DNA of 55,680 nt from Spirabiliibacterium pneumoniae (GCF_014884995.1 NZ_JABMII010000009.1:1-55680); one strand, 5' to 3'; positions 28,364 through 40,863 are shown, numbered from the stretch's first letter. The notes: a model not told the origin generated them from the letters alone. Numbers and translations are program-made.

Positions 28364-30193
28364 ATGAAATTTTTTTCGAAAAAACATCAGCGAAAGGGCG
28401 CACAATTGAATAGAAAAGTGCCTTCAGCTATCAAACAACATTCGCCACCAGAAAGTGCGTTTATCCGATGGCGTTACTATATCGTGATTAGTGTGATTTT
28501 CCTTGCGATGTCGTTATTACTGGCACGCGCGGTGGATTTGCAAATTAATAATTCGGATAAAATGAATTATGAGGCGGATAAACGTTCATTACGCACACAA
28601 GCGTTGCGTTCAGCGCGTGGAATGATTTTAGATCGTAATGGTAAATGGTTGTCAGTGAGTGTGGAGATGTATTCTCTAGTAGCTGACCCTAAAGTCATTT
28701 TTGAAAAAGGCTCATTGCAAGATGAAGCCCGCTGGAAAGCATTAGCGGATGCGCTGAAAATACCCTATAAAAAAATTAAAGCCAAAATTAGCAAAAATCC
28801 AAAAAGCCGTTATATCTATCTTGCCCGCCAAATTACACCTGAGGTGGCAAAATATGCTCGCGAGTTGAAAATTCAGGGCGTGCAACTCACTCCTGAATTT
28901 CGTCGTTTTTATCCAAAAGTAGAAGAAACAGCGCACTTAATCGGCTTTACCAATATTGATGGCGAGGGTATTGAGGGGATTGAAAAAAGTTTCAACAAAT
29001 TGCTGCTCGGGCAAGATGGTTCGCGGACTTACCGTAAAGATGGGCAGGGTAACATGGTTGAAGCGGTGGATGATACCCAAAAATACGATGCTCACAATGT
29101 TACGTTGAGCATTGATGATCAGTTGCAATCAATGGCGTATCGCTACATCAAAGAAGCTGTGATTGAAAATAAAGCGGAATCGGGCACCATTGTGTTGGTG
29201 GATATTCGCACGGGCGAAGTGCTTGCTATGGCGAATGCACCGTCATACAATCCGAATAACCGCAACACTACCGTAAAAGCGGATTTGCGTCGTAACCGTG
29301 CCATTACTGACACCTTTGAACCAGGTTCAACGGTGAAACCTTTTGTGGTGCTGACCGCACTTCAACGGGGCATTGTGAATAAAAATTCGGTGCTGAACAC
29401 ACGCCCATTTACCGTCAATGGGCACACTATTCACGACGTGGCTAATTATGACAAACTCTCCATTGCTGGCATTTTACAAAAATCCAGTAACGTGGGGGTG
29501 AGCCATCTTGCTTTGGCGATGCCGCCGACAGCATTGGTGGAAACGTATGAAAAAGCGGGCTTTGGTAAAGCAACGGATCTTGGCTTGATTGGCGAACAAC
29601 AGGGCATTTTACCACACCGTAAACGCTGGGCAGATATTGAACGAGCGACCATTTCTTATGGTTACGGGCTGATGGTCACCCCAATTCAGCTTGCGCGCGC
29701 CTATGTCACGCTGGGTAGCTTTGGCATTTATCGCCCACTTTCGATTACCAAAGTGGATCCACCTGTGATTGGTACCCGTGTGTTTCCTGAAAAAACCACC
29801 CGCGATGTTATCCATATGATGGAAACGGTGGCATTGCCAGGTGGCGGTGGGGTGGCAGCGGCGGTTAAGGGCTACCGCGTTGCGATCAAAACAGGGACAG
29901 CAAAAAAAATTGAAGACGGCAAGTATGTTAATAAATACATTGCTTATACCGCAGGTGTCGCGCCAGCGAGCAACCCACGCTTTGCCCTCGTGGTGCTTAT
30001 TAATGAACCGAAAGGCAGCAAATATTACGGCGGTGCGATTTCTGCGCCAGTGTTCTCCAAAGTGATGGAGTTCACTTTGCGCTCACAAAATGTGAAACCC
30101 GATGCGATCAGCGAAAATGATACCGCCACTCGCATTATCCGCCTTGATCAACAACAATCCGCGGTGGCGACACCATCTCAGCCAATCAATTAG
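28364..30193 (+). CDS. ftsI: Peptidoglycan D,D-transpeptidase FtsI (PBP3)
   Basis: 609 residues: cytoplasmic tail, membrane anchor (about 40-58), PBP dimer domain, then the transpeptidase. Active-site boxes are STVK (Ser322-Lys325), SSN (374-376) and KTGT (509-512). It cross-links septal peptidoglycan with FtsW. Compared from memory with H. influenzae PBP3, the residues at the sites of the common low-affinity changes S385T and N526K are wild-type Ser and Asn. The R517 position carries Lys (Lys514). Confidence 0.98.
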   Translation: MKFFSKKHQRKGAQLNRKVPSAIKQHSPPESAFIRWRYYIVISVIFLAMSLLLARAVDLQINNSDKMNYEADKRSLRTQALRSARGMILDRNGKWLSVSVEMYSLVADPKVIFEKGSLQDEARWKALADALKIPYKKIKAKISKNPKSRYIYLARQITPEVAKYARELKIQGVQLTPEFRRFYPKVEETAHLIGFTNIDGEGIEGIEKSFNKLLLGQDGSRTYRKDGQGNMVEAVDDTQKYDAHNVTLSIDDQLQSMAYRYIKEAVIENKAESGTIVLVDIRTGEVLAMANAPSYNPNNRNTTVKADLRRNRAITDTFEPGSTVKPFVVLTALQRGIVNKNSVLNTRPFTVNGHTIHDVANYDKLSIAGILQKSSNVGVSHLALAMPPTALVETYEKAGFGKATDLGLIGEQQGILPHRKRWADIERATISYGYGLMVTPIQLARAYVTLGSFGIYRPLSITKVDPPVIGTRVFPEKTTRDVIHMMETVALPGGGGVAAAVKGYRVAIKTGTAKKIEDGKYVNKYIAYTAGVAPASNPRFALVVLINEPKGSKYYGGAISAPVFSKVMEFTLRSQNVKPDAISENDTATRIIRLDQQQSAVATPSQPIN

Positions 30194-30201
30194 GGGGCGG
30201 T

Positions 30202-31665
30202 ATGCAGCGTTTAGCCAATTGGCTTGCACTTGATAATTTGCCGAACACGCACTTGCGGGCAATGCAGCTTGATAGCCGTGCAGTTAAGCAGGGGGATGTT
30301 TTTGTGGCGCTTGAGGGGCATAATATAGACGGGCGTCAATTTATCCCGAATGCGATTGCTAATGGTGCGGCTTTGGTGCTCGCTCAGAGCAATGAAGTGA
30401 GCGAAGATGCCATCATTGAATACCAAAACAACGTGCCAGTGGTGCACGTTTTTGCGCTTGATAGCAAACTCAGCCAAATTGCAGGCGATTTTTATGGTAA
30501 CCCAAGCCGTGATTTATGCCTCATTGGCGTCACAGGAACCAATGGCAAAACTACCGTCGCGCAGTTGTTAGCGCAATGGTCGCAGCTGCTGGGCAAAACG
30601 GCTGCTGTGATGGGTACGATTGGCAATGGGCTTTATGGTCAGGTAAAAAGTGCGGTCAACACCACGGGTTCTGCCGTGGAAGTGCAGGCCAATTTGCAGG
30701 CTTTTAAAGCGCAAGGGGCGCAAGTGGCTGTGATGGAAGTGTCGTCACATGGCCTGGTGCAACACCGCGTTGAAGCCTTAGCGTTCGATGCTGCGATCTT
30801 TACCAACTTAAGCCGCGATCACCTCGATTATCATCACACGATGGCGGCCTATGCGGAGGCAAAATTCCGCTTATTTTCTGAACTTGATGTGAAACATCGC
30901 ATTATTAATATTGATGATGCTGTTGGCAAACAGTGGTGTGATCAATTACCAAGTGCGGTTGCGGTGAGCTGTCAACCACGCACATTGCGCGACCGCACTT
31001 TTGTTTGCGCGCGCGAGATCGCATTCCACCCGCAAGGGGCGCGCATTGTGATTGATTCCAGTTGGGGGGCTGGTGTCTTGGAAAGCCGCCTGATTGGCGC
31101 TTTTAATGTCAGCAATTTATTGTTGGCGAGCGCCACATTGTTGCAGTTGGGGTATCCGCTGACCGCACTTTGCGAGAGTGTCTCTCAACTCAACGGTGTT
31201 TGCGGGCGGATGGAAATGTTTAGCGCACCCCATCGCCCCACCGCGATTGTGGATTATGCACATACACCTGATGCGCTGGAAAAGGCATTGCAAGCCGCTC
31301 GCATTCATTGTCACGGCAAGTTGTGGTGCGTGTTTGGCTGTGGCGGCGACCGTGATAAAGGCAAACGCCCGCTGATGGCGCGTGTGGCGGAGCAATTTGC
31401 CGATCGCATTGTGATCACCGACGACAATCCGCGCACGGAAGACGCTAAGCAGATTCTCGCCGACATTCAACAAGGGTTGCACAATCCAGCAAACGCGGTC
31501 AGCATCAGTGGGCGTGAGCAAGCATTGGCATACGCCATTGGCCATGCTCAAGCCGATGATGTGGTGTTGGTGGCGGGCAAAGGGCATGAAGATTACCAGA
31601 TTATTGGGCATGAAAAACACCATTTTTCCGACCGAGAAAAGGTCGAGATACTTTTAAAAGACTAG
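30202..31665 (+). CDS. murE: UDP-MurNAc-L-Ala-D-Glu:meso-diaminopimelate ligase MurE
   Basis: 487 residues with the three Mur ligase domains. The ATP loop TGTNGKTT starts near 111. The DNPR motif at 408-411 marks the enzyme that adds meso-diaminopimelate rather than lysine, as expected for a Gram-negative wall. It contains four uptake signals. It begins 8 bases after ftsI. Confidence 0.98.
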   Translation: MQRLANWLALDNLPNTHLRAMQLDSRAVKQGDVFVALEGHNIDGRQFIPNAIANGAALVLAQSNEVSEDAIIEYQNNVPVVHVFALDSKLSQIAGDFYGNPSRDLCLIGVTGTNGKTTVAQLLAQWSQLLGKTAAVMGTIGNGLYGQVKSAVNTTGSAVEVQANLQAFKAQGAQVAVMEVSSHGLVQHRVEALAFDAAIFTNLSRDHLDYHHTMAAYAEAKFRLFSELDVKHRIINIDDAVGKQWCDQLPSAVAVSCQPRTLRDRTFVCAREIAFHPQGARIVIDSSWGAGVLESRLIGAFNVSNLLLASATLLQLGYPLTALCESVSQLNGVCGRMEMFSAPHRPTAIVDYAHTPDALEKALQAARIHCHGKLWCVFGCGGDRDKGKRPLMARVAEQFADRIVITDDNPRTEDAKQILADIQQGLHNPANAVSISGREQALAYAIGHAQADDVVLVAGKGHEDYQIIGHEKHHFSDREKVEILLKD

Positions 31666-31671
31666 ACAATT

Positions 31672-33042
31672 ATGATAACACTGACAACGGCACAGCTTGC
31701 GCAGATTCTCAACGCCGAATTAATCGGGGCGGATGATGTTGCCTGTACGGCGATTAGTACCGACACACGCAAGCCCTGCCCGAATGCGCTGTTTTTTGCA
31801 CTGAAGGGTGAAAACTTTGACGCGCACAATTATTTAAACATTGCCGCCGAGCAAGGCGCAAGCGCGTTGGTGGTGCAAACACCTGACCGCACTTTACGTC
31901 TGCCGCAGTTGGTGGTGAGTGACACGCGTTTGGCACTTGGGCAGCTGGGCAAATGGCTGAAAACTAAGCTCGCGCCGAAAACGGTGGCGATGACAGGCTC
32001 TTCAGGTAAAACCACTGTAAAAGAAATGACCGCTGCGATTTTGTCGCACAAAGGTAAGGTGTTGTTCACACAGGGTAATTTTAATAATGATATTGGTGTA
32101 CCGCTGACGCTGCTTAACTTGACGGAAGAACATGAGTTTGCCGTGATTGAACTGGGCGCCAATCATAAAGGTGAAATTGCCTACACCACTGCATTGGTGC
32201 AGCCTGATGTCGCTTTGGTGAATAATGTGGCGCCCGCTCATTTGGAAGGTTTTGGCTCCTTAGAAGGCGTGGCACAAGCCAAAGGCGAAATTTATCGTGG
32301 CTTGCCTGCGCAGGGCGTGGCGATTATTAATGCCGATTGTCACTACAAAGACAGCTTTTGGCGTGCGGACATTGGCGCACGCAAGTGCCTTTCCTTTGGG
32401 TTTGCCACAGGTGCAGATTTCACCGCGCGCAATGTGCAACTGCACGCTAATGGTGCAGATTTTGAGCTTGTTACCCCACAGGGCAATATTACTGTTCAGT
32501 CGCCTTATCTCGGGCAGCACAATGTTAGCAATGCTCTCGCTGCCAGTGCATTGGCGATGCAAGCTGGCGCAAGCCTAGCACAGGTGAAAGCAGGCATTGA
32601 ACAGCGCAACAGTGTGAAAGGGCGTTTATTCCCTGTGCCGCTCAATGATCATGTGCTGGTCATTGATGACAGCTACAATGCCAATGTCGATTCCCTCAAA
32701 GCCGCCATTGCTGTGCTTGAAGTCACGCAAGGCAAACGTATTCTGGTGGTGGGCGATATGGCCGAGTTGGGGGAAAACACCCAAGCGTGCCACCGCAGTG
32801 TTGCCGAAGCCGCACATGCCGCCAAGCTTGATGGGGTATATACTTTTGGGCAAGAAAGTGCGGTCATCAGCGCGTTGTGCCATGGGCGGCATTTTCATGA
32901 CAAAACCGCACTTTGCCAAGCCTTACTAGAGGACATTCAAAGGTGCGGTACGGCAAAAGAAAAAATGGTTATTTTAGTCAAAGGGTCGCGTTCACAACGG
33001 ATGGAAGAGGTGATCGCGCAATTAAAGGATAAAGTATGTTAG
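31672..33042 (+). CDS. murF: UDP-MurNAc-tripeptide:D-Ala-D-Ala ligase MurF
   Basis: 456 residues, Mur ligase fold. ATP loop TGSSGKTT (GSSGKTT at 109-115); [11 protein letters not shown] and [10 protein letters not shown] are typical of MurF. It completes the UDP-MurNAc-pentapeptide using the dipeptide made by Ddl further down the cluster. Its end overlaps mraY by 7 bases, implying coupled translation. Confidence 0.98.
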   Translation: MITLTTAQLAQILNAELIGADDVACTAISTDTRKPCPNALFFALKGENFDAHNYLNIAAEQGASALVVQTPDRTLRLPQLVVSDTRLALGQLGKWLKTKLAPKTVAMTGSSGKTTVKEMTAAILSHKGKVLFTQGNFNNDIGVPLTLLNLTEEHEFAVIELGANHKGEIAYTTALVQPDVALVNNVAPAHLEGFGSLEGVAQAKGEIYRGLPAQGVAIINADCHYKDSFWRADIGARKCLSFGFATGADFTARNVQLHANGADFELVTPQGNITVQSPYLGQHNVSNALAASALAMQAGASLAQVKAGIEQRNSVKGRLFPVPLNDHVLVIDDSYNANVDSLKAAIAVLEVTQGKRILVVGDMAELGENTQACHRSVAEAAHAAKLDGVYTFGQESAVISALCHGRHFHDKTALCQALLEDIQRCGTAKEKMVILVKGSRSQRMEEVIAQLKDKVC

Positions 33043-34118
33043 TTTGGTTGGCTGAATATCTTGTTCAATACCACACAATTTTCAATGTGGTGTCTTATCT
33101 TACTTTCCGTTCTATTGTGGCGTTACTGACAGCGCTGATGATCTGCTTGTGGATTGGGCCAAAAGTGATCCGCCGTTTGCAAATGTTGCAAATTGGGCAG
33201 GTGGTGCGCCATGATGGTCCAGAGAGCCACTTTAGCAAACGCGGCACGCCGACAATGGGCGGGATTATGATTTTGTTCTCCATCGGTGTGAGCACTCTTT
33301 TGTGGGCGGACTTAAGTAACAGCTACGTTTGGTGTGTGTTGTTTGTGCTGTTTGGCTACGGCGTGATTGGCTTTTTTGATGATTACCGCAAAGTGGTGCG
33401 TAAAAACACCGACGGGCTGATTGCCCGCTGGAAATATTTTTGGCTCTCGGTGGTGGCGTTGATTGCCGTATTTTGGATGTATGCCATAGGCAAAGACACC
33501 GCCGCCACGCAGCTTGTGGTGCCCTTTTTTAAAGAGGTGATGCCGCAACTCGGCTTGTTTTATGTGGTGTTGGCGTATTTTGTGATTGTCGGTACTAGCA
33601 ATGCTGTGAATTTAACCGATGGGCTTGATGGCTTGGCAATTATGCCAACCGTATTAGTGGCAGGTGCGTTTGCCTTGATTGCATGGGCAACGGGCAACGT
33701 GAATTTTGCTGAATATTTGCATATTCCTTACATTAAACTCAGCGCAGAACTCGCCATTGTCTGCACCGCGATTGTAGGCGCAGGCTTAGGCTTTTTGTGG
33801 TTTAATACCTATCCTGCGCAAGTGTTTATGGGTGATGTTGGCTCGTTGGCACTCGGCGGTGCGCTGGGTGTGATTGCCGTATTGGTGCGACAAGAATTTT
33901 TATTGGTGATCATGGGCGGTGTGTTTGTGATGGAAACGCTTTCTGTGATTTTGCAGGTGGGGTCATATAAAATTCGTAAACAGCGCATCTTTCGCATGGC
34001 GCCTATTCACCACCATTTTGAACTGAAAGGCTGGCCTGAACCACGGGTAATTATCCGCTTTTGGATTATCTCATTGGTGCTGGTGTTGATTGGCTTAATT
34101 ACGCTGAAATTGCGTTAA
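33036..34118 (+). CDS. mraY: Phospho-MurNAc-pentapeptide translocase MraY
   Basis: 360 residues, about ten membrane spans. Catalytic acidic residues Asp115-Asp116 are in [17 protein letters not shown] follows, and the MAPIHHHFE loop near 320 is the family hallmark. It transfers phospho-MurNAc-pentapeptide to undecaprenyl phosphate, forming lipid I at the inner membrane. Confidence 0.98.
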   Translation: MLVWLAEYLVQYHTIFNVVSYLTFRSIVALLTALMICLWIGPKVIRRLQMLQIGQVVRHDGPESHFSKRGTPTMGGIMILFSIGVSTLLWADLSNSYVWCVLFVLFGYGVIGFFDDYRKVVRKNTDGLIARWKYFWLSVVALIAVFWMYAIGKDTAATQLVVPFFKEVMPQLGLFYVVLAYFVIVGTSNAVNLTDGLDGLAIMPTVLVAGAFALIAWATGNVNFAEYLHIPYIKLSAELAIVCTAIVGAGLGFLWFNTYPAQVFMGDVGSLALGGALGVIAVLVRQEFLLVIMGGVFVMETLSVILQVGSYKIRKQRIFRMAPIHHHFELKGWPEPRVIIRFWIISLVLVLIGLITLKLR

Positions 34119-34127
34119 GGGCAGGCG

Positions 34128-35435
34128 ATGAATTATCAAGGCAAAACCGTTTGTGTTGTTGGGCTTGGGCAAAGTGGGCTGTCAAGCATTGCTTATCTGA
34201 TAAAGTGCGGTGCAACCGTGCGCGCGATCGACACCCGCACGCAAGAAAAATGTAAAGGTGAGTTGCCACAAGGGGTTGAAACGCACTTCGGCAGTTTAAA
34301 TGCCCAGTGGCTTTCGGCGTGTGATTTAATCGTTGTCAGCCCAGGTGTTGCGCTTGCCAATCCTGAAATTCAAAATGCCATTGCCGCAGGCGTGGAAGTG
34401 GTGGGGGATATTGAACTATTTTGCCGCGCCACCACCAAGCCGATCATTGCGATTACAGGTTCTAACGGCAAAAGTACCGTCACGACATTGGTGTATGAAA
34501 TGGCGAAAGCCGCAGGCATCAAAGTCGGCTTGGGGGGCAATATTGGTATTCCTGCGCTCTCACTGCTTGATAACGACGCTGAACTGTTTGTGCTTGAGCT
34601 TTCCAGTTTTCAGCTAGAAACCACATCATCGCTGCGCGCGGTGGCGGCGACCATTCTTAATGTTAGCCCCGATCACCTTGATCGCTATAACGGCAGCTTA
34701 ACGCTGTATCAACAGGCCAAAATGCGCATTTATGACGGTGCACAATATAAGATTTTCAACGCACAAGATGCCTTAACCACCCCGCAAAGTGCGGTCAACG
34801 CTATCAGCTTTGGGGTATGTGATGCCGATTACAGCTTGCAAACCAGTGATAACCGCACTTGGCTATGCGCGCATGGCGTGCGGGTGTTAGCCTGTGATGA
34901 GCTGGGCATTGTGGGGCGGCATAACGAGTTAAATGCACTGGCTGCATTGGCGCTGACGGATGCCGCAGGCATTGCCCGCGAAGGCGCGATTAGTGCATTG
35001 AAAACCTTCAAAGGGTTAGATCATCGCTTTCAACTGGTGCATCAACACAACGGCGTGCGCTGGGTTAATGATTCTAAAGCCACGAATATTGGCAGCACCC
35101 AAGCTGCCCTGCACGGTTTGCAGCTTGACGGCACGTTGCATTTGTTGCTCGGCGGGCTGGGCAAAGGGCAAGATTTCAACGAACTTAAAAGTGCGGTTGC
35201 GCCTGACTTTATTCAACTTTACTGCTTTGGTCAAGATGGCGATTTGATGACCTCACTTTCCCCGCGAACCCAACGTTTTGACACGATGGCGCAGGCGATT
35301 GAGGCTATTCGTCGCGTGCTTAAACCAGGTGATATGGTGCTGCTCTCGCCTGCTTGTGCCAGCTTTGACCAATTTAATGGATTTGAGCACCGTGGCGAGG
35401 TGTTTAAAGCGCTGGCTCAGAAGGAGCGTGCGTGA
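34128..35435 (+). CDS. murD: UDP-MurNAc-L-Ala:D-glutamate ligase MurD
   Basis: 435 residues, Mur ligase fold. ATP loop GSNGKST at 111-117; NVSPDHLDRY and WVNDSKATN are conserved family segments. It adds D-Glu in the cytoplasm. It contains four uptake signals and overlaps ftsW by four bases. Confidence 0.98.
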   Translation: MNYQGKTVCVVGLGQSGLSSIAYLIKCGATVRAIDTRTQEKCKGELPQGVETHFGSLNAQWLSACDLIVVSPGVALANPEIQNAIAAGVEVVGDIELFCRATTKPIIAITGSNGKSTVTTLVYEMAKAAGIKVGLGGNIGIPALSLLDNDAELFVLELSSFQLETTSSLRAVAATILNVSPDHLDRYNGSLTLYQQAKMRIYDGAQYKIFNAQDALTTPQSAVNAISFGVCDADYSLQTSDNRTWLCAHGVRVLACDELGIVGRHNELNALAALALTDAAGIAREGAISALKTFKGLDHRFQLVHQHNGVRWVNDSKATNIGSTQAALHGLQLDGTLHLLLGGLGKGQDFNELKSAVAPDFIQLYCFGQDGDLMTSLSPRTQRFDTMAQAIEAIRRVLKPGDMVLLSPACASFDQFNGFEHRGEVFKALAQKERA

Positions 35436-36622
35436 TGTCGCTAAGTGCTCGTCTGCGAACTGGTGTGGGTAAATGGTTTAATTTAACCCCCGATTACCTG
35501 CTTTATGACCGCACTTTGCTGTGGCAATTTATCTCCCTAATGGCCATTGGCTTTGTCATTATCACATCGGCGTCCATCTCTGAAGGCAGTCGGCTTTATG
35601 ACGATCCATTCTATTTCGCGGTGCGCGAGATGCTTTACATCGCGTTGGCGTGTTTTGTGGCGTTTGCTTTTGTATTTATCCGCGTGGAGCAGTGGGAAAA
35701 ATGGAGCCCGCTTATTCTCGGCATCACTTTTCTGCTATTAATCATCGTGCTTATCCCTGGCATTGGGAAATCCGTTAACGGCGCGCGACGCTGGATTGGT
35801 TTGGGATTTTTAAATTTTCAGCCAGCAGAATTTGCCAAATTCGCCATGATTTGTTACCTCTCTAACTATTTTGTGCGCCGTTATGAACAAGTGCGCGAAA
35901 AACAATTAAGTGCGGTCAAACCCGCCATTGTGCTGGTGGTGCTGGGCTTCTTTTTGCTATTACAGCCAGACTTCGGGAGCTTTATTGTGCTTGCCATCAT
36001 TGTTTTTATCATGCTGTTTTTGGTGGGCGCAAAATTAATGCAATTCTTAGCGCTGGCGGCGGTGGGCATGGTTGGCGTGTATTTTTTGATTTTAAATTCA
36101 GCCTACCGTTTAAAACGCTTAACCTCATTTGCCTCACCCTTTGACGACCCTTTCGGCGCAGGTTTTCAGCTGACGAACTCATTGATTGCTTACGGGCGAG
36201 GTGAATTTTTCGGTACGGGGCTTGGCAATTCGATTCAAAAATTGGAATACTTACCCGAGGCACACACCGATTTTATTATGGCGATTCTCGGCGAAGAGTT
36301 TGGGCTGCTTGGCATTATTGCAGTGCTAGTGCTGTTCGCGTTAATGTTGATGCGAGTGCTGAAAATTGGTAAAGAGTCTTTGCTGCTCGGGCAGCGCTTT
36401 GGTGGCTATTTTGCCTTCGGTGCGGTGGCGTGGTTTTTCTTTCAAGGGTGCTATAATCTTGGCATGACCATGGCGGTGTTGCCAGTAAAAGGCTTCACCT
36501 TCCCCTTTATCAGTTATGGGGGATCGAGTTTGATGATCAGCGCGCTGGTGATTGCGGTGATTTTGCGCATCGATCATGAAAATCGCCTAGCACGCGCGCA
36601 TGCCCACCTGCGGGAAGATTAA
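35432..36622 (+). CDS. ftsW: Septal peptidoglycan polymerase FtsW
   Basis: 396 residues, SEDS family with about ten membrane spans. The C-terminal motif FPFISYGGSS lies at 357-366 and NGARRWIGLG occurs in the first third. It polymerises lipid II into septal glycan strands together with FtsI. It starts inside the murD stop (ATGA-type overlap region) and ends 9 bases before murG. Confidence 0.97.
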   Translation: MMSLSARLRTGVGKWFNLTPDYLLYDRTLLWQFISLMAIGFVIITSASISEGSRLYDDPFYFAVREMLYIALACFVAFAFVFIRVEQWEKWSPLILGITFLLLIIVLIPGIGKSVNGARRWIGLGFLNFQPAEFAKFAMICYLSNYFVRRYEQVREKQLSAVKPAIVLVVLGFFLLLQPDFGSFIVLAIIVFIMLFLVGAKLMQFLALAAVGMVGVYFLILNSAYRLKRLTSFASPFDDPFGAGFQLTNSLIAYGRGEFFGTGLGNSIQKLEYLPEAHTDFIMAILGEEFGLLGIIAVLVLFALMLMRVLKIGKESLLLGQRFGGYFAFGAVAWFFFQGCYNLGMTMAVLPVKGFTFPFISYGGSSLMISALVIAVILRIDHENRLARAHAHLRED

Positions 36623-36631
36623 GGAGAATAA

Positions 36632-37687
36632 ATGGAAAAAAAACGCTTATTAGTGATGGCGGGTGGCACTGGCGGGCATGTGTTCCCTGCCATTGCGGTC
36701 GCACGCAAATTACAAGCGCTGGGTTGGGATATCTGCTGGTTAGGCACGCGTGATCGCATGGAGGCAGAGCTGGTGCCCAAACACGGCATCGACATCAAAT
36801 TTATCAAAATTTCAGGTTTGCGTGGCAAAAAGCTGACCGCACTTTTGGGCTCACCGTTTGCTATCACGCGTGCCGTATGGCAGGCGGTGAAAATTATCCG
36901 TGCATACAAGCCGCACGCCGTGCTCGGCATGGGTGGATATGTGTCAGGTCCTGGTGGCATTGCCGCTAAATTGTGTGGCGTACCGATTGTATTACATGAG
37001 CAAAATGCCGTGGCGGGGCTGACCAATTCATGGCTTGCAAAAATCGCCACGCGCGTGCTTCAGGCTTTCCCAAATGCGTTTAAAGATGCTGAAGTGGTGG
37101 GCAACCCTGTACGAGACGAATTTTTCCAACAGGGTGAACCTAAAGTGCGGTTTGCAAGCCGTACAGGTGGGCTGAAAGTGCTGGTTGTTGGTGGCAGTCA
37201 AGGCGCGCGCGTGTTAAACTTTTTGATGCCTGAGGTGGCCAAAAAAATGCCTGAATTGCGCATTCGCCACCAAGTTGGCAAGGGCAACGTGGAGGCCGTG
37301 CAGGCTTTTTATCCCGACGGTGTTGATGTTGAGGTCAGCGAATTTATTGACGATATGGCAACAGCTTATGCCGAAGCGGACGTGATTATTTGTCGCAGCG
37401 GCGCGCTGACAGTGTGTGAAATTGCCGCAGTGGGCGCAAGTGCGGTCTTTGTGCCGTTTCAACACAAAGATCGCCAACAGTATCTCAATGCCAAATTTTT
37501 AGCCGACAGCGACGCGGCGGAAATTATCGAACAAGCACAGCTAAACCCTGATCGCATGGTGGGCTTGCTGCAACAGCTCGATCGTGCGCGCTTGTGTGAA
37601 ATGGCGCAAAATGCCAAAACACAGGCGAGAGCAGATTCTGCGCAGCGCGTGGCTGAGGTGATTGTGAGCGTGGCGAAAGATAAGTAG
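36632..37687 (+). CDS. murG: Lipid II synthase MurG
   Basis: 351 residues, GT-B fold peripheral membrane glycosyltransferase. The glycine loop GGTGGHVFPA is at 11-20; a second loop GGSQGAR opens the C-terminal domain, and HKDRQQYLNA is the family UDP-GlcNAc site region. It adds GlcNAc to lipid I on the inner leaflet. AAGGAG precedes the start. Confidence 0.98.
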   Translation: MEKKRLLVMAGGTGGHVFPAIAVARKLQALGWDICWLGTRDRMEAELVPKHGIDIKFIKISGLRGKKLTALLGSPFAITRAVWQAVKIIRAYKPHAVLGMGGYVSGPGGIAAKLCGVPIVLHEQNAVAGLTNSWLAKIATRVLQAFPNAFKDAEVVGNPVRDEFFQQGEPKVRFASRTGGLKVLVVGGSQGARVLNFLMPEVAKKMPELRIRHQVGKGNVEAVQAFYPDGVDVEVSEFIDDMATAYAEADVIICRSGALTVCEIAAVGASAVFVPFQHKDRQQYLNAKFLADSDAAEIIEQAQLNPDRMVGLLQQLDRARLCEMAQNAKTQARADSAQRVAEVIVSVAKDK

Positions 37688-37693
37688 GAAACA

Positions 37694-39133
37694 ATGAATA
37701 ATAACGAATTACACAAAAAAATCCGTGAGTTTGTGCCAAGCATGCGTCGCGTGCAGCAAATTCATTTTGTTGGCATTGGCGGTGCGGGCATGGGTGGCAT
37801 TGCGGAAGTGCTTCTCAATGAGGGCTACAAAATCACAGGCTCGGATATTAATCAAAGTGCGGTTACCGACCGCTTGCAAAAATTAGGGGCGACGATTTAT
37901 TTCCAACACGCACCTGAAAACGTGACTGATGCCAGCGTGGTGGTAGTCTCTAGTGCGATTAAAAATACCAATCCAGAGGTGCAAGCAGCACGTCAAGCGC
38001 GCATTCCTGTGATTCAACGGGCGCAAATGTTAGCGGAAATTATGCGTTTTCGTCACGGCATTGCGATTGCAGGCACTCATGGTAAAACCACCACCACTGC
38101 GATGATTGCGATGATCTACGCTCAAGCAGGGCTTGACCCCACCTTTGTCAATGGCGGCTTAGTGAAATCGGCAGGTACCAACGCACATTTGGGGGCGAGC
38201 CGCTATTTAATTGCGGAAGCCGATGAAAGCGATGCCTCATTTCTACATTTGCAGCCGATGGTGTCTGTGGTCACGAATATTGAACCCGATCATATGGAAA
38301 CCTACCAAGGCGACTTTGCTCGCATGAAGCAAACTTACATTGATTTTTTGCATAACTTGCCATTTTATGGCCTTGCGGTGGTGTGCGCAGACGACGCAAC
38401 GATTGAAGAATTGATCCCACAAATTGGGCGGCAGGTGATCACCTACGGCTTTAGTGACAAAGCCGATTATCGCATTGAAAACTACCGTCAAACGGCGTTT
38501 CAAGGGCTTTATGATGTGGTTTTCCCAAGCGGTGAAAAGCTCAGCGTGGTACTGAATGTACCTGGCAAACATAATGCCCTTAATGCAACAGCTGCGTTGG
38601 CGGTGGCGAAAGAAGAGGGGATTGATAATGCTTCTATTCTGACCGCACTTTCTGATTTTCAAGGCGCGGGGCGGCGTTTTGATCAGCTTGGAACGTTCAA
38701 ACGCGCGTGTGGCAGCGTGATGTTGGTTGATGACTATGGCCACCATCCAACGGAAGTGAATGTCACCATTCAAGCGGCGCGTGCTGGCTGGCAAAATAAG
38801 CGCGTGGTGATGCTGTTTCAGCCACACCGCTACTCGCGCACGCGTGATTTGTTTGATGATTTTGTGCAGGTGTTGTCAAAAGTTGATGTTTTGCTGATGC
38901 TGGATGTTTATCCCGCAGGTGAAGAGCCGATCGCAGGCGCGGATAGTCGTGCGTTGTGTCGCTCTATTCGTAATCTCGGCATGGTAGATCCGATTTTGGT
39001 GTCAGATGTCAGCAAATTGCCTGAAATTATGGAACAAGTTTTGCAAGATGGTGATTTGGTATTGGCACAAGGCGCGGGCAATGTGAGTAAGCTATCGCGC
39101 CAATTAGTGGAATTGTGGAAATACGAACAATAA
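37694..39133 (+). CDS. murC: UDP-MurNAc:L-alanine ligase MurC
   Basis: 479 residues, Mur ligase. [16 protein letters not shown] at the N-terminus binds the nucleotide sugar; the ATP loop GTHGKTTT is at 127-134; [10 protein letters not shown] lies in the C-terminal third. It adds the first amino acid of the stem peptide. It follows murG by 6 bases. Confidence 0.98.
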   Translation: MNNNELHKKIREFVPSMRRVQQIHFVGIGGAGMGGIAEVLLNEGYKITGSDINQSAVTDRLQKLGATIYFQHAPENVTDASVVVVSSAIKNTNPEVQAARQARIPVIQRAQMLAEIMRFRHGIAIAGTHGKTTTTAMIAMIYAQAGLDPTFVNGGLVKSAGTNAHLGASRYLIAEADESDASFLHLQPMVSVVTNIEPDHMETYQGDFARMKQTYIDFLHNLPFYGLAVVCADDATIEELIPQIGRQVITYGFSDKADYRIENYRQTAFQGLYDVVFPSGEKLSVVLNVPGKHNALNATAALAVAKEEGIDNASILTALSDFQGAGRRFDQLGTFKRACGSVMLVDDYGHHPTEVNVTIQAARAGWQNKRVVMLFQPHRYSRTRDLFDDFVQVLSKVDVLLMLDVYPAGEEPIAGADSRALCRSIRNLGMVDPILVSDVSKLPEIMEQVLQDGDLVLAQGAGNVSKLSRQLVELWKYEQ

Positions 39134-39146
39134 AAAGAGTCGTGCG

Positions 39147-40070
39147 ATGAAAACATTAGAACAACAAAAAATTGCCGTGCTATACGGTGGCACATCTGAA
39201 GAGCGTGACGTTTCGCTTGCCTCAGGGCGCGCGATCATTGAGGCCTTACGTGCGTCAGGCTTTGAAGCCCACGGCATTGACCCACAAGATTATCCGTTAG
39301 CGAATTTAAAGCAAGACGGCTTTGACCGCGTGTTCAATATTTTGCACGGTCGTGGGGGTGAAGACGGTACTGTACAAGGGCTTTTGGAATGTATCGGAGT
39401 GCCTTACACGGGCTGTGGTGTGCTGGCGTCCTCGCTAACGATGGACAAGTTGCGCACCAAATTATTGTGGAAAGGTTTAGGTTTGCCGATTGCTGAAATG
39501 GAAGTGGTGACACGCGACAATGTCGATGCACTGGATACGGATGCCGTCGTCGCCCGTTTAGGCTTGCCGTTGATGGTGAAGCCATCGCTGGAAGGCTCTA
39601 GCGTGGGGCTGACGAAAGTCAATAGTGCACAACAACTGAAAAGTGCGGTTGACTACGCACTCGAATTTGACCGAACCGCACTAATTGAAGAGTGGTTGGC
39701 CGGGGCAGAGTATTCTGTGCCCGTGCTGGGCGGTGAAGTGTTGCCTGCGGTGAAAATTGTGCCACAAGGCGAATTTTATGACTATGAGGCGAAATACCTC
39801 TCTGATGCGACCCAATATTTTTGCCCTGCAGGCTTGAGCGAAGCACGCGAACACGAATTGCGCGCGTTAGTAAAAAAAGCCTTTGAGAGTGTGGGCTGTC
39901 GGGGCTGGAGCCGAATTGATGTGATGGAAGATGCGAGCGGCGCATTTCGGTTGGTTGAAGTTAATACTAACCCAGGCATGACTAGCCATAGTCTGTTCCC
40001 AATGTCAGCCAAAGTGCATGGCTTAAGCTTTGCTCAATTGGTGGTGAAAATTTTACAATTGAGCGAATAA
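39147..40070 (+). CDS. ddlB: D-alanine-D-alanine ligase Ddl
   Basis: 307 residues, ATP-grasp fold. [18 protein letters not shown] is the N-terminal signature; [10 protein letters not shown] and [15 protein letters not shown] are the ATP and metal sites. It makes the D-Ala-D-Ala dipeptide used by MurF. Its place between murC and ftsQ matches DdlB of E. coli. One base separates it from ftsQ. Confidence 0.97.
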   Translation: MKTLEQQKIAVLYGGTSEERDVSLASGRAIIEALRASGFEAHGIDPQDYPLANLKQDGFDRVFNILHGRGGEDGTVQGLLECIGVPYTGCGVLASSLTMDKLRTKLLWKGLGLPIAEMEVVTRDNVDALDTDAVVARLGLPLMVKPSLEGSSVGLTKVNSAQQLKSAVDYALEFDRTALIEEWLAGAEYSVPVLGGEVLPAVKIVPQGEFYDYEAKYLSDATQYFCPAGLSEAREHELRALVKKAFESVGCRGWSRIDVMEDASGAFRLVEVNTNPGMTSHSLFPMSAKVHGLSFAQLVVKILQLSE

Positions 40071-40071
40071 T

Positions 40072-40863
40072 ATGGCTGTTAAACCGCGTCCAAAACCGAA
40101 AAAAGCCAAAGTGTATGCAGGCGAAAGTGGATTTAAGTTTTTTCCGCTTAAATCGCTATTTATGATACTATGTATGGTGCTTGCGTATTTCGCTTATGCC
40201 CACTGGGACGAGTTTTTGGAGAAATTAGACAACCAGCCGATCAGTGCCTTTGGGCTTATTGGTCATCCGAAATACACTACTTTTGAAGATATTCGCAGCA
40301 GTTTGACGCAGTTTGGCGAACTTAAAGGCTATTTTTCCCAAGATGTCAGCAAAATCAAACAACAAATTGAGCTGATGCCGTGGGTGCGTGGTGCACTGGT
40401 GCGTAAAATTTGGCCGAATAAGCTCAGCATTGCCGTGGCAGAATATATTCCAGTGGCGTATTGGAATGATAACCAACTGCTGGCTGCCGACGGGTCTATT
40501 TTCAGCCTGCCGCTGGAAAAACGGCAAGATTTGATGTTGCCAGTTTTGCGCGGTAATGATTTTCAAAGCCGTGAAGTGCTCAGTGCTTGGCATCAAATTA
40601 GCCAAGCGTTAAAGGCAAAAAATATGGCGCTGCAATCGCTGATGATTGATGACCGTGGTGCTTGGCAGGTCACGCTTGACAGTGGCGTGACGCTAAAACT
40701 GGGGCGCGGTGAGTGGAAGCAAAAGATTGAGCGCTTAGCGACAATTTTTCCGCAGATTGAAGTGCCTGAAAATCAGGCAATTGATTATATTGATTTACGC
40801 TATGCAAGTGGTGCGGCGGTAGGGTTTCGTCCGATCAGCGCATCTGAACAGCTAACAGAATAA
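40072..40863 (+). CDS. ftsQ: Cell division protein FtsQ
   Basis: 263 residues: basic cytoplasmic tail ([12 protein letters not shown]), one membrane span (about 28-45), a POTRA domain (about 55-125) and a C-terminal FtsQ beta domain. It holds FtsL and FtsB in the divisome. The call is supported by position ddl-ftsQ-ftsA and topology. Confidence 0.96.
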   Translation: MAVKPRPKPKKAKVYAGESGFKFFPLKSLFMILCMVLAYFAYAHWDEFLEKLDNQPISAFGLIGHPKYTTFEDIRSSLTQFGELKGYFSQDVSKIKQQIELMPWVRGALVRKIWPNKLSIAVAEYIPVAYWNDNQLLAADGSIFSLPLEKRQDLMLPVLRGNDFQSREVLSAWHQISQALKAKNMALQSLMIDDRGAWQVTLDSGVTLKLGRGEWKQKIERLATIFPQIEVPENQAIDYIDLRYASGAAVGFRPISASEQLTE

